A stretch of 15,182 bases of DNA from an uncultured Actinomycetes bacterium. Its GTDB lineage: Bacteria; Actinomycetota; Actinomycetes; Nanopelagicales; Nanopelagicaceae. Position 1 is the first letter of the stretch, and the number at the start of each line of letters is the position of its first letter. A program made the translations under genes and the position numbers. Positions 1-6,767 of the stretch are shown piece after piece. A model generated the notes under the pieces. The model saw only the letters and a program-made list of their open reading frames with translations. It did no database searches and was not told the origin of the DNA. The stretch lies in the NCBI GenBank assembly GCA_903928395.1, contig CAIYQS010000090.1, positions 1 through 15,182 of the forward strand, given 5' to 3'.

Positions 1-1
1 A

Positions 2-31
2 TTAGCATAAAAGCTCCTCAATGAATATGTT
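2..31 (+). promoter_or_regulatory. Candidate leaderless promoter of the reading frame upstream of cysK
   Basis: A TATGTT box at 26-31 lies exactly 6 nt before the ATG at 38, the same spacing seen at many other starts in this window. A weak -35-like TTAGCA at 2-7 sits 18 bp upstream of it. Transcription would start at or next to the ATG. The assignment is inferred from spacing only, and the window begins just upstream. Confidence 0.35.
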
Positions 32-37
32 GCAACG

Positions 38-166
38 ATGCTACTACCAATTGACCTGTTGCAAACTCCTTGCAGATACCAGTACTCACCGAGAACCTGT
101 CTGGTATTCCTGCTACCTTGCCCTTATACCGACCGCTGGAGCGTCCCATTACAGGAGAATAAATGA
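38..166 (+). CDS. Possible 42-residue leader peptide upstream of and coupled to cysK
   Basis: This small frame encodes 42 residues beginning MLLPIDLLQT and ending PLQENK. Its TGA stop at 164-166 overlaps the cysK ATG (163-165) as ATGA, the classic arrangement for translational coupling. It has no Shine-Dalgarno sequence, but a TANNNT box lies 6 nt before the ATG, matching the leaderless pattern of neighbouring genes. Three of 42 codons are Cys (71-73, 98-100, 119-121), high for a bacterial protein. Leaderless Cys-rich short ORFs acting as cysteine-responsive attenuators are described in mycobacteria, so a role in controlling cysK-cysE is plausible but inferred. A second frame, 21-176 with four Cys codons including a tandem pair at 57-62, is also open here, so chance openness is a real alternative. 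Confidence 0.35.
   Translation: MLLPIDLLQTPCRYQYSPRTCLVFLLPCPYTDRWSVPLQENK
153..157 (+). promoter_or_regulatory. Shine-Dalgarno site of cysK
   Basis: AGGAG lies 5 nt before the cysK ATG. It is one of few clear ribosome-binding sites in the window and shows that cysK is translated from a leadered transcript. The upstream segments CCTGT (55-59 and 96-100) and CTCCT (66-70) are each complementary to part of ACAGGAG (151-157), so sequestration is conceivable. The pairings are only 5 bp each. Confidence 0.75.
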
Positions 167-1113
167 AGATTTATAACAATATTTCTGAAGTTTTTGGCAA
201 TACCCCGCTCGTAAGAATTCAACGTTTATTTCCAACATCCACGGCGATAGTTGCCGCAAAACTTGAATTTTATAATCCAACAGCTTCTGTGAAAGATCGT
301 CTCGCAGTTGCAATGGTAGATGATGCAGAAAAATCGGGGTCGCTTAAACCTGGTGGAACGATTGTTGAAGCAACATCTGGCAATACCGGTATCGCTCTTG
401 CGTCAGTTGGTGCAGCGCGTGGATACAAAGTTGTACTAACGATGCCAGATTCGATGTCCAAAGAACGCCGTGCATTGTTACGTGCACTTGGTGCAAAACT
501 AATTTTGACTCCAGCCGCACAAGGAATGCGCGGCGCTGTTGAGGCAGCAGAAAAGATAGGCGCCGAAGAGGGTGGCGTATTGGTTCGTCAGTTCGAAAAT
601 CAAGCTGGTCCCGCAATTCACCGCGCAACAACCGCTGCCGAAATTTGGAACGACACGGATGGACAGGTTGCTGCTGTTGTTATGGGAATTGGAACCGGTG
701 GAACAATTACCGGAGTTGGTCAAGCCCTTAAAGAAAAGAATCCCAATATTAAGATTTTTGCGGTGCAACCAGCCGCTTCTCCAATCTTGACGGGCGGTTC
801 TCCAGCAGGACATCCATTGCAAGGAATCGGACCAAACTTCGTTCCCGCAGTTCTCGATACCTCAATTTATGATGAGGTTCTGTCCGCACCAAACGAAGAG
901 TCCTTTAGTTACGCAAAGCGCGCTGGACAAGAAGAGGGAATCCTCGCTGGTATTTCATCGGGCGCTGCGCTTTGGGGAGTTTCGCAAATCGCAGATCGTC
1001 CTGAGTTTGCAGGCAAGATCATCGTTGTCGTCCTTGCCTCCTTCGGTGAGCGTTATCTTTCTACGCCACTCTATAAGGAATTTATTGACGAGCCTGTAGC
1101 GCCAACTATTTAA
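163..1113 (+). CDS. cysK: Cysteine synthase A (O-acetylserine sulfhydrylase)
   Basis: PLP enzyme making L-cysteine from O-acetylserine and sulfide in the cytoplasm. The 316 residues match the usual family length of about 310. Landmarks visible in order: NTPLV near residue 13, the PLP lysine K44 in SVKDR, the substrate loop TSGNTG (71-76), the phosphate-binding GTGGT (177-181), QGIGPNF (220-226), and GISSGAA (263-269), whose serine contacts the pyridine ring. The ATG has a good AGGAG site 5 nt upstream. cysE follows 17 bp downstream, so the two probably share a transcript. An upstream short frame overlaps the start by 4 bp and may regulate it. A cystathionine beta-synthase-like activity is less likely given the cysE partner and the short length. 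Confidence 0.97.
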   Translation: MKIYNNISEVFGNTPLVRIQRLFPTSTAIVAAKLEFYNPTASVKDRLAVAMVDDAEKSGSLKPGGTIVEATSGNTGIALASVGAARGYKVVLTMPDSMSKERRALLRALGAKLILTPAAQGMRGAVEAAEKIGAEEGGVLVRQFENQAGPAIHRATTAAEIWNDTDGQVAAVVMGIGTGGTITGVGQALKEKNPNIKIFAVQPAASPILTGGSPAGHPLQGIGPNFVPAVLDTSIYDEVLSAPNEESFSYAKRAGQEEGILAGISSGAALWGVSQIADRPEFAGKIIVVVLASFGERYLSTPLYKEFIDEPVAPTI

Positions 1114-1130
1114 TATATATTCCACCACTT

Positions 1131-1622
1131 ATGTCGTTTATTTCAGAGGATCTCGCTAATGTTTTAAAGCGAGATCCTGCTGCTCGAAATCGATTTGAGG
1201 TAGCGCTGACTTATCCTGGGGTGCATGCAATATGGGCACACCACCTTGAACATTGGCTTTGGCAAAAACATTTTCGTTTCATCGCACGCTTGATGTCTAA
1301 TTACACGCGAAGTAAGACTGGGATCGAAATTCATCCCGGTGCCACGCTTGGTCGACGGGTTTTTATTGACCATGGCATGGGAGTGGTAATCGGGGAAACC
1401 GCAATCGTCGGCGACGATGTAACGATTTATCACGGGGTGACGCTGGGAGGACGGTCGCTGGATAAGGGCAAGCGCCATCCAACAATTGAAAATAGCGTCA
1501 TCTTAGGCGCGGGGGCAAAGGTTCTTGGCAACATAACCGTTGGAGAAGGCTCCACCATCGGCGCTAATCAAGTTGTTACTCGCTCACTTTCGCAGCGCAA
1601 CGAAGTTGAGTTCTACATTTAA
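1131..1622 (+). CDS. cysE: Serine O-acetyltransferase (short actinobacterial type)
   Basis: Transfers acetyl from acetyl-CoA to L-serine, giving the O-acetylserine used by CysK. At 163 residues it is the short form lacking the long N-terminal helical domain of enterobacterial CysE. A helical start (1-60) is followed by left-handed beta-helix hexapeptide repeats (about 64-150). DHG (80-82), GETAIVGDDV (88-97), HGVTLGG (101-107) and RHPTI (115-119) match the family; H81 and H116 align by motif with the catalytic histidines of E. coli CysE. The protein ends in EFYI; a C-terminal Ile is the residue that docks into the CysK active site in the cysteine synthase complex. The start has no Shine-Dalgarno sequence; a TATATT box at 1116-1121 lies 9 nt upstream, so a supplementary promoter is possible besides read-through from cysK. 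Confidence 0.95.
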   Translation: MSFISEDLANVLKRDPAARNRFEVALTYPGVHAIWAHHLEHWLWQKHFRFIARLMSNYTRSKTGIEIHPGATLGRRVFIDHGMGVVIGETAIVGDDVTIYHGVTLGGRSLDKGKRHPTIENSVILGAGAKVLGNITVGEGSTIGANQVVTRSLSQRNEVEFYI

Positions 1623-1626
1623 CATC

Positions 1627-1632
1627 TATATT
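1627..1632 (+). promoter_or_regulatory. Candidate -10 box, leaderless start of the FUSC-like gene
   Basis: TATATT lies 7 nt before the GTG at 1640, close to the 6-nt spacing found elsewhere. It sits in the 17 bp gap after cysE. No convincing -35 is visible. Confidence 0.4.
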
Positions 1633-1639
1633 TAGGTAT

Positions 1640-2848
1640 GTGAGAAACCGCTTCAATCGACTACTTCAACAGTTTGTTGTTCGCTGGTACTGGATTCAAC
1701 AGGTTCTCGTCACCGGAATTGCCGCCGCCCTCGCCTGGCAGCTCGGCGACACCGTTTCAAAGAATGGTGGAGTAGTTGCTGCGATCGTGGCAACTCTTAC
1801 AGTTCGCTCATCCCTCTACAAATCCACCCGCGATGGATTGGGACAAGTAGTCGGATCATCTGTTGGTGCCGGAGCTGCGCTCCTTGCTCTTCATTTCTTT
1901 GGGCTAGGAATCGTCACTGTAGGAATTACGGTCTTGCTTTCACTAGTCGCAGCAAGAGTTTTGCACCTCGGAGAAGTTGCGGCGATAAACGTTCCAGTTA
2001 CCGCACTCATCGTGATCGGCCCCGGCTTGAGTGAATCAAATGCGGCCAATCGTTTAATCGAAACGCTTGTTGGAGCAGGAATCGCCATCGTACTTTCTAC
2101 TTTTACCCACCCAAAAACCCCCGCGAAGAGAACTATCGACAGAATCGCCTCGTTGACTGATCGGTGCGCGACGCTGTTGGCAAAAATGGGGGAGGGTTTG
2201 GTTGATGGCTACGCGCTTGATGAAGCTGGACGCTGGTTGGCACGCGCACGATTATTAGCCGAAGAAATACCTTCGATTCGTAATCAAGTGATTGAAGCGC
2301 GGGTATTTGCAAAGTGGCTTCCTGCATCTCGCTCCAATAATGCCGAAAAGTTATATCTTCGTGGAATTGCGGTTGAACATATGATCGTGCAGGTGCGTGC
2401 AACTTCCCGCATCCTCTATGACTTACGGTTACATGGCGGAGTTAAACCTGAAATTGCCAGAGAAGTTGGTGCCCTGCTGGCTACCGCAAGTTATGCCCTA
2501 ACGGTGAGCGCAGAGGATTTCCGCTTTGATCCCTATGGTGGAGTAAAAGATCCATTGACTTCAGAAATCCGTTCGAGCGCGGAATCGCTGACCGCTGTTG
2601 CACTTGCGGATCATGAGGAAATTGCCAGCGGCCAGATTGCGCGAGTGTTGGGAGTCGTCTCTAGCACGATCGTGATTGCGGATTCATTGGATCAGATTTC
2701 ACCGGCCATCAGAAATGTTCCAACACCAGAAGGTCCTTCTAGTCAACAAATATTGGCAGTCTCACCGATTGAGCAAGCGCGATCCTGGCAGAATCGGCTT
2801 TACCGTTTACTACCGGCGCAGATTCGCGCTCACCTAGAAAGAGGCTGA
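1640..2848 (+). CDS. FUSC / aromatic acid exporter-like membrane protein
   Basis: This 402-residue protein resembles the aromatic acid exporter / fusaric acid resistance-like (FUSC) superfamily. The N-terminal part (about 15-160) holds closely spaced hydrophobic helices, including VLVTGIAAALAW (23-34), a Gly/Ala-rich helix near 70-90, and VGAGIAIVLSTF (144-155). A long soluble, mostly helical region follows (about 165-402) with many Arg/Glu residues. Family members export small organic acids or are uncharacterised; the substrate here is unknown. The start is GTG, because the ATG two bases earlier is followed at once by a stop. The next gene begins one base after this stop, so the pair is probably co-translated. 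Confidence 0.82.
   Translation: MRNRFNRLLQQFVVRWYWIQQVLVTGIAAALAWQLGDTVSKNGGVVAAIVATLTVRSSLYKSTRDGLGQVVGSSVGAGAALLALHFFGLGIVTVGITVLLSLVAARVLHLGEVAAINVPVTALIVIGPGLSESNAANRLIETLVGAGIAIVLSTFTHPKTPAKRTIDRIASLTDRCATLLAKMGEGLVDGYALDEAGRWLARARLLAEEIPSIRNQVIEARVFAKWLPASRSNNAEKLYLRGIAVEHMIVQVRATSRILYDLRLHGGVKPEIAREVGALLATASYALTVSAEDFRFDPYGGVKDPLTSEIRSSAESLTAVALADHEEIASGQIARVLGVVSSTIVIADSLDQISPAIRNVPTPEGPSSQQILAVSPIEQARSWQNRLYRLLPAQIRAHLERG
2840..2844 (+). promoter_or_regulatory. Shine-Dalgarno site inside the end of the FUSC-like gene
   Basis: AGAGG lies 5 nt before the ATG at 2850 and within the last codons of the preceding gene. It supports this start and coupled translation of the two membrane proteins. 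Confidence 0.6.
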
Positions 2849-2849
2849 C

Positions 2850-3845
2850 ATGTCCGGTGCTTCCTACGCGCTATTTATCTCAGTATTTCTAGCATGCTCT
2901 GTCGAAGCCGTAGAAGCGGTAACAATTGTTTTGGCTGCGGGAACCGCCAGAGACTGGAAGTCCGCGCTGCGCGGTGTTTACGCCGGTCTGATCACGCTCG
3001 GTGTGATCATTGCAATATTTGGACCGGCAATTTCGCATCTCCCAATTTCGGTCCTTCGCATAGCGGTGGGTGGTTTACTGCTGGTCTTTGGGCTCACCTG
3101 GCTTCGCAAAGCAATACTGCGATCAAGTGGTTTTAAAGCGTTACATGATGAAGAGAAAATATTTCAAGAAGAATTAGCCGTTGCCCGAGCCGCGGCAAAA
3201 CAAACCAGACACGGAGTGGCGGATTGGTATGCCTTTACCTTGGCCTATAAAGGCGTCTTGCTTGAGGGCCTAGAAGTTGTCTTTATTGTGCTTACTTTTG
3301 GCACGATCGCGCACAAAGTGACGTTGGCTTCGATCGCAGCACTCATCGCCGTGTTGGTTGTATGTGCCGCTGGATTTGCTCTTAAAACCCCGTTGGCAAA
3401 GGTTCCCGAAAATACACTCAAGTTTATTGTGGGCGTATTGCTGACTTCATTTGGAATTTTCTGGGGAGCCGAAGGCACAGCAGGGCAATCAGCGCATTGG
3501 CCCGGAGACAATTGGGCAGTTCTTGCCATTATCGGTTCTGTCTGGATCTTTGCGCTAATAGTTGTTGAAGTTCTGAAGGTGATTCATCGCCGACCACGAG
3601 AAGAAGTTAAAGTTGTGAAGCCAAAGGTCGAACGTCGCCCTGTCGAAAATAAATTTCTCGCAGCGCTCAAATCTTTTGTTGATTTCTGGGTGGACTTCAT
3701 TGTTGGCGATGATTGGCGCATTGCAGCGGCGATCGTTGTCGCATTTGTTATCACAGCGAACCTCACCGTTTCTGCTTTAACGTGGGCAACGATTCCGGTA
3801 TTCGTGGTGCTTTCGCTCTCCTACAGTTTGTCGCGCGCTATTTAA
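2850..3845 (+). CDS. FTR1-like / COG4280-type integral membrane protein
   Basis: A 331-residue membrane protein with about seven or eight hydrophobic segments. Two internal copies of one motif stand out: SVEAVEAVTIVLA (17-29) and LLEGLEVVFIVLT (137-149), each a helix start with Glu-x-x-Glu. This resembles the REGLE motif of FTR1-type iron permeases, whose paired acidic residues bind metal, and an internal duplication fits such carriers. The first residue of the REGLE pattern is not Arg in either copy, so iron transport is not proven. A charged cytoplasmic linker (about 246-268, rich in Lys, Arg and Glu) precedes a C-terminal part with two further helices (about 290-328). It is coupled to the FUSC-like gene, one base away. 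It may transport a cation, or have another role in the poorly described COG4280 group. Confidence 0.75.
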   Translation: MSGASYALFISVFLACSVEAVEAVTIVLAAGTARDWKSALRGVYAGLITLGVIIAIFGPAISHLPISVLRIAVGGLLLVFGLTWLRKAILRSSGFKALHDEEKIFQEELAVARAAAKQTRHGVADWYAFTLAYKGVLLEGLEVVFIVLTFGTIAHKVTLASIAALIAVLVVCAAGFALKTPLAKVPENTLKFIVGVLLTSFGIFWGAEGTAGQSAHWPGDNWAVLAIIGSVWIFALIVVEVLKVIHRRPREEVKVVKPKVERRPVENKFLAALKSFVDFWVDFIVGDDWRIAAAIVVAFVITANLTVSALTWATIPVFVVLSLSYSLSRAI

Positions 3846-3848
3846 AAA

Positions 3849-4709
3849 TTACGAAGCCGCGGGAGTGACAGGTCCCCATGTGAACCACTTGGTAAATATG
3901 GGGACTTCATTTGCTACAAAGACATAAGAATGCCCTCCGTCTGCATAGCTCAATTTATAACTTGCTTTGACTGATTTTAATTTGCTTCCCCAAGCCTTAG
4001 CCTGACCTCGGATGAGGGCCGTGTAATCCTGGGTGGATTCTCCTAAGAACCAATGGATCTTCTTTGCAACTTTAAGAAATGTTGCTGGCGTCTGGTATGT
4101 ATGTTTAGCGTCTGTGTCTTTTCCGGAATCAAATGCATCTGTCAGATCGTCGATCACAAAGTAACCAGCCAGGGTGACAACCTGCCCGAATAATTCTGGA
4201 TGATGCAAACCAATGATCGCCGCTCCATATCCACCCATCGAAAATCCCACTATTGCCCGATTCTTGTTGCTCCGAATATTTCCAGTTTCAACAGCTGGGA
4301 TGACATCTTTGGTGAGCCAAGTTTCAATCATCGCCTGTCCGTCGTAGGAATCAGCCCACTCCGAATCTGCATGAGTCGTAGCGTTGCCATCCGGAAAGAC
4401 TGCAATAAACGGCGACGTGCCATTGGCAAAGGCTAAAGCGAGTGGAGTTTGCACGCCCGCAATTAGACCGCTTGGACTGCCCGGCCAACCGTGCAACATA
4501 TAGACCACAGGCAGTTGGGCTACTTGCTTGGCAGGAACGTTTGGAGTCATGACCCAGACGTTCCTAATTGGAAAGTCCTTCTCCGGACTTTTTACTTTGA
4601 TTTCAACAACTTTCAAAGGTGCTGGGAGCGCGTCGGAAATGGGTTGCTCTGCGACCACAAGGGCGCGGGCAGACAAGAGGGCGATGAGTAAGCCGCGTCC
4701 AAGCTTCAC
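3849..4709 (-). CDS. Secreted alpha/beta-hydrolase esterase (esterase D / mycolyltransferase-like)
   Basis: This 286-residue protein starts with a signal peptide: KLGR, then a hydrophobic stretch LLIALLSARALVVA, with cleavage possible near residue 20. The fold is that of the esterase family PF00756 (esterase D, antigen 85, feruloyl esterases). Landmarks: MLHGWPGS (71-78) as oxyanion-hole loop, the nucleophile elbow GFSMGGYG (155-162) with S157, and a C-terminal GGHSY with H260. The acidic residue is probably in GESTQDY (223-229), D228. The substrate cannot be read from sequence; an envelope or extracellular ester is likely. The start is GTG with no Shine-Dalgarno but a TACTAT box 6 nt upstream. 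It converges with the FTR1-like gene with a 3 bp gap. Confidence 0.85.
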   Translation of the reverse strand: MKLGRGLLIALLSARALVVAEQPISDALPAPLKVVEIKVKSPEKDFPIRNVWVMTPNVPAKQVAQLPVVYMLHGWPGSPSGLIAGVQTPLALAFANGTSPFIAVFPDGNATTHADSEWADSYDGQAMIETWLTKDVIPAVETGNIRSNKNRAIVGFSMGGYGAAIIGLHHPELFGQVVTLAGYFVIDDLTDAFDSGKDTDAKHTYQTPATFLKVAKKIHWFLGESTQDYTALIRGQAKAWGSKLKSVKASYKLSYADGGHSYVFVANEVPIFTKWFTWGPVTPAAS

Positions 4710-4715
4710 CTTGGG

Positions 4716-4721
4716 ATAGTA
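4716..4721 (-). promoter_or_regulatory. Candidate -10 box, leaderless start of the esterase
   Basis: Read on the minus strand, TACTAT is followed by six bases (CCCAAG) and then the GTG start codon. No ribosome-binding site is present. It lies in the 42 bp divergent region shared with the small secreted protein gene. Confidence 0.55.
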
Positions 4722-4742
4722 GCGCTACAACTTGTGAGAATT

Positions 4743-4748
4743 AGGAGG
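4743..4748 (+). promoter_or_regulatory. Strong Shine-Dalgarno site that fixes the start at 4752
   Basis: AGGAGG lies 3 nt before the ATG at 4752. This makes ATG 4752 the start rather than the in-frame GTG at 4734, which would place the ribosome-binding site inside the coding region. Confidence 0.85.
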
Positions 4749-4751
4749 ATA

Positions 4752-5177
4752 ATGAAGCACGTGAAGCGATCGCTGGGGATCATTGGGGTGATATCTGCCT
4801 TGAGTTTTGTACCTGCACCTTCATTTGCCGCGTCACCTTCGGCAATACCTATCCCAACGATGAGCGCCATGGCTACTCACTCGCCAACTGCTGGAACAAC
4901 CGAAAGTGCCAGTAAGCGTGCGGCGCGTGAGACAGCAAAGGCGGCATATCGTGCCGCGATGACTCAAGCTCAAAATGGACGTGATCTTGCTTTTGCCGAT
5001 GCAAACGCCACGATGATGCAAGCATTGACTATCGCAGGGAAAGATAAAGTGGCTCGTAAGGCAGCGCGCGATTCTTATAAATCCGAGGCGACGCAAATTA
5101 TCACCGTGTACAAGCAGGCGGCAGCAAATGCGATGAAAGATTACAAAGCCACTGTTGCTGCAATTGATGGAAAGTAA
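4752..5177 (+). CDS. Small secreted Ala/Lys-rich helical protein of unknown function
   Basis: A 141-residue protein with a typical signal peptide: positive KHVKR, hydrophobic SLGIIGVISALSFV, then PAPSFA, with likely cleavage after A26. A Ser/Pro/Thr-rich linker (about 27-55) is followed by a charged, Ala-rich region (about 55-138) predicted to form long amphipathic helices, with repeated alanine pairs and Lys/Arg/Asp spacing (for example KRAARETAKAAYRAAM). There are no Cys residues. I recognise no family. Composition resembles small exported Ala-rich proteins of Actinobacteria. The start is fixed by AGGAGG. It is transcribed divergently from the esterase and ends directly against the stop of trhO. 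Function unknown. Confidence 0.8.
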   Translation: MKHVKRSLGIIGVISALSFVPAPSFAASPSAIPIPTMSAMATHSPTAGTTESASKRAARETAKAAYRAAMTQAQNGRDLAFADANATMMQALTIAGKDKVARKAARDSYKSEATQIITVYKQAAANAMKDYKATVAAIDGK

Positions 5178-6083
5178 CTAACCAACCATTTCGGAATCAC
5201 GAGAACTAAATTCGTGAGTGCACGCTTTGTTAGCGCTATCTTGGGCACATTCATCACACAACAATATGAGTGAGTGGCAGGATATCTTTCCGCAGTTATA
5301 GAACTGCTTGGTTGCTCCGCCACATTTTTCACATTCGCCTAATACTGGAGTGTGATCCGAAAAATCTAGCGTCATTCGACCGTCAAAGGTATAGAGCGAG
5401 CCTTGCCAGAGTTCATCATCGCCATATTTTTGAGCGTAACGAACGATCCCGCCATCGATCTGATAAACCTCTTTAAATCCGCGGTCAACCATGACGCTTG
5501 AAAGAATTTCGCAGCGAATCCCGCCGGTGCAATAGGTGACGATTGGTTTTTCTTTTAAGTGATCGTACTTTCCTGATTGAATTTCAGAGACAAAATCACG
5601 GGTGTGTGAAACATCAGGCACAATCGCATTCTTAAAGCGCCCGATCTTTGCTTCGTATCCGTTGCGTCCATCAAAGAACAAAACTTCATCGCCGCGTTCT
5701 TCAACTAATTTATTAACTTCATACGGCTTGAGATGTTTTCCACCGTTTACAACTCCACGTTCGTTGACTTTGATATCAACGGGTAATCCAAAATCAACGA
5801 GTTCTGGTTTGACCTTCACTTTGAGGCGGGGAAAGTCAGCTCCAGTTCCTTCTGACCATTTGAAATCAATCCGCTTAAAACCCGGGTATTTCTTGGTTGC
5901 GCTCACATACTTTTTCAGGTCGGACATATTGCCGCCCAAAGTTCCATTAATTCCGTGCTCCGAAATCAGGATTCGACCCTTGAGGTTTAGCTCTTCGGCA
6001 AGCTTGTGCTGCCAGAGCCGGATGGCTTCAGGATCCGGCAACGGCGCAAAGCCGTAGTACAAGATGACCTTCTGAAGTTCCAT
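5178..6083 (-). CDS. trhO: tRNA uridine(34) hydroxylase, rhodanese family
   Basis: TrhO (YceA) enzymes hydroxylate U34 of certain tRNAs to 5-hydroxyuridine, the first step toward the cmo5U/mo5U modifications. The 301-residue protein has the N-terminal acylphosphatase-like domain with RILISEHGINGTLGG (37-51), typical of the family, and a rhodanese domain (about 125-225) with the active-site loop CTGGIRCE, catalytic C185. The C-terminal part has a likely zinc-binding set: CEKC (251-254), C264, C269, CDEC (276-279). A TAGAAT box sits 6 nt before the ATG, so it likely has its own leaderless promoter in the 13 bp gap after crtYd. Its stop is adjacent to that of the convergent small secreted protein gene, with no gap. 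Confidence 0.93.
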   Translation of the reverse strand: MELQKVILYYGFAPLPDPEAIRLWQHKLAEELNLKGRILISEHGINGTLGGNMSDLKKYVSATKKYPGFKRIDFKWSEGTGADFPRLKVKVKPELVDFGLPVDIKVNERGVVNGGKHLKPYEVNKLVEERGDEVLFFDGRNGYEAKIGRFKNAIVPDVSHTRDFVSEIQSGKYDHLKEKPIVTYCTGGIRCEILSSVMVDRGFKEVYQIDGGIVRYAQKYGDDELWQGSLYTFDGRMTLDFSDHTPVLGECEKCGGATKQFYNCGKISCHSLILLCDECAQDSANKACTHEFSSRDSEMVG

Positions 6084-6089
6084 GAGGCA

Positions 6090-6095
6090 ATTCTA
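6090..6095 (-). promoter_or_regulatory. Candidate -10 box, leaderless start of trhO
   Basis: On the minus strand TAGAAT is followed by six bases (TGCCTC) and the ATG. It lies in the 13 bp gap after crtYd and suggests trhO can be transcribed apart from the carotenoid genes. Confidence 0.55.
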
Positions 6096-6096
6096 C

Positions 6097-6408
6097 TTAG
6101 GATTTTTTGGCATCTATCCCACGCCTGCCCCAGAAAACCCAGAGCGCAAGCACGCCCAAAATAAGGGCAAAACCGAAGGCAATATCTTCGAGTGGGGCGC
6201 TAGCCAATCGTGGTCCAAGGATCTGGCCCTTGTCATACATCACGATTTTTCTTGAAGTCAGCCACCAGTTAGTGAGGAGTTGGAAGGGAAGGATGATCGC
6301 GTAAGAAGTCCAAAATGCTTTTCGAGTCAGCAATCGAGTTCGCACCACATACATGTCGAGTCCCGCGGCGCACGCAACAGCAAATACGGCAAGCTGTGTA
6401 TAGGTCAT
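6097..6408 (-). CDS. crtYd: Lycopene cyclase subunit, CrtYd type
   Basis: One half of the heterodimeric membrane lycopene cyclase of Gram-positive bacteria, which forms ionone rings on lycopene. The 103 residues contain three hydrophobic helices and the conserved pattern LLTNWWLTSRKIVMY (44-58), then SAPLEDIAFGF (70-80), the P-x-E-(E/D) motif of the lycopene cyclase domain. It overlaps crtYc by 4 bp (ATGA), so the subunits are co-translated. Beta-ring and epsilon-ring (C50 CrtYe/Yf) cyclases share this architecture and cannot be told apart by eye. In related freshwater actinobacteria, beta-carotene feeds retinal for actinorhodopsin; that link is inference, since no rhodopsin gene is present in the window. 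Confidence 0.85.
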   Translation of the reverse strand: MTYTQLAVFAVACAAGLDMYVVRTRLLTRKAFWTSYAIILPFQLLTNWWLTSRKIVMYDKGQILGPRLASAPLEDIAFGFALILGVLALWVFWGRRGIDAKKS

Positions 6409-6740
6409 CGGGGTTCATCCCCAATCAACCAATGGGGACGGCGCGCGCGTACCGCTTCTAGCGTCATGATCGCAGCAATAGGAACGATAATAAAAAAGAG
6501 GTACTCCTCGATCGGGATATTAAATGGTCCATAAACCTGCAATATTTGGGTCAGATCGAAGTGCCATTGATGACGCGAAATCGCGTAGGCATCCCATCCA
6601 ACAAAGAGTAGCGCGATGGGAAGGATGCTCAAGAGCCAGCGACGCACTCGACGCAGGACCCTCACTTTGAGAAAGATTTCGAGCCAGAAGGAGCCGAAGA
6701 CGGTAAAAATTAGCATCGCCATATAGCCCCAACTTCGCAT
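6405..6740 (-). CDS. crtYc: Lycopene cyclase subunit, CrtYc type
   Basis: The first subunit of the heterodimeric lycopene cyclase, 111 residues with three membrane helices. The diagnostic block is GWDAYAISRHQWHF (48-61), followed by a loop and NIPIEEYLFFIIVP (74-87), the conserved P-x-E-E-x-x-F-F signature of the lycopene cyclase domain. ATG start with GAGG 3 nt upstream; no TANNNT box occurs at the 6-7 nt spacing used by neighbours, so this gene probably has a short leader (a TAACCT box is further upstream). It is divergent from the DUF1295 gene with only 33 bp between starts, so promoters must overlap. Other carotenoid genes (crtE, crtB, crtI) are not in the window. Confidence 0.87.
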   Translation of the reverse strand: MRSWGYMAMLIFTVFGSFWLEIFLKVRVLRRVRRWLLSILPIALLFVGWDAYAISRHQWHFDLTQILQVYGPFNIPIEEYLFFIIVPIAAIMTLEAVRARRPHWLIGDEPR

Positions 6741-6761
6741 GCCTCATTCTGGCATAAAGGT

Positions 6762-6767
6762 TAAAAT
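6762..6767 (+). promoter_or_regulatory. Candidate -10 box, leaderless start of the DUF1295 gene
   Basis: TAAAAT is followed by six bases (CGCCCC) and the ATG at 6774. It lies within the 33 bp divergent gap shared with crtYc. Confidence 0.55.

Noticed and set aside
499..822. Long antisense frame within cysK
   Set aside because: Shadow of the cysK coding frame; its translation has no recognisable domain and no start signal.
1131..1622. CysE as a truncated pseudogene because of its short length
   Set aside because: Short serine acetyltransferases are normal in this group; the active-site histidines, hexapeptide core and C-terminal Ile are all present.
4734..4751. GTG start at 4734 for the small secreted protein
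   Set aside because: AGGAGG lies between it and ATG 4752, and the signal peptide begins properly at 4752.
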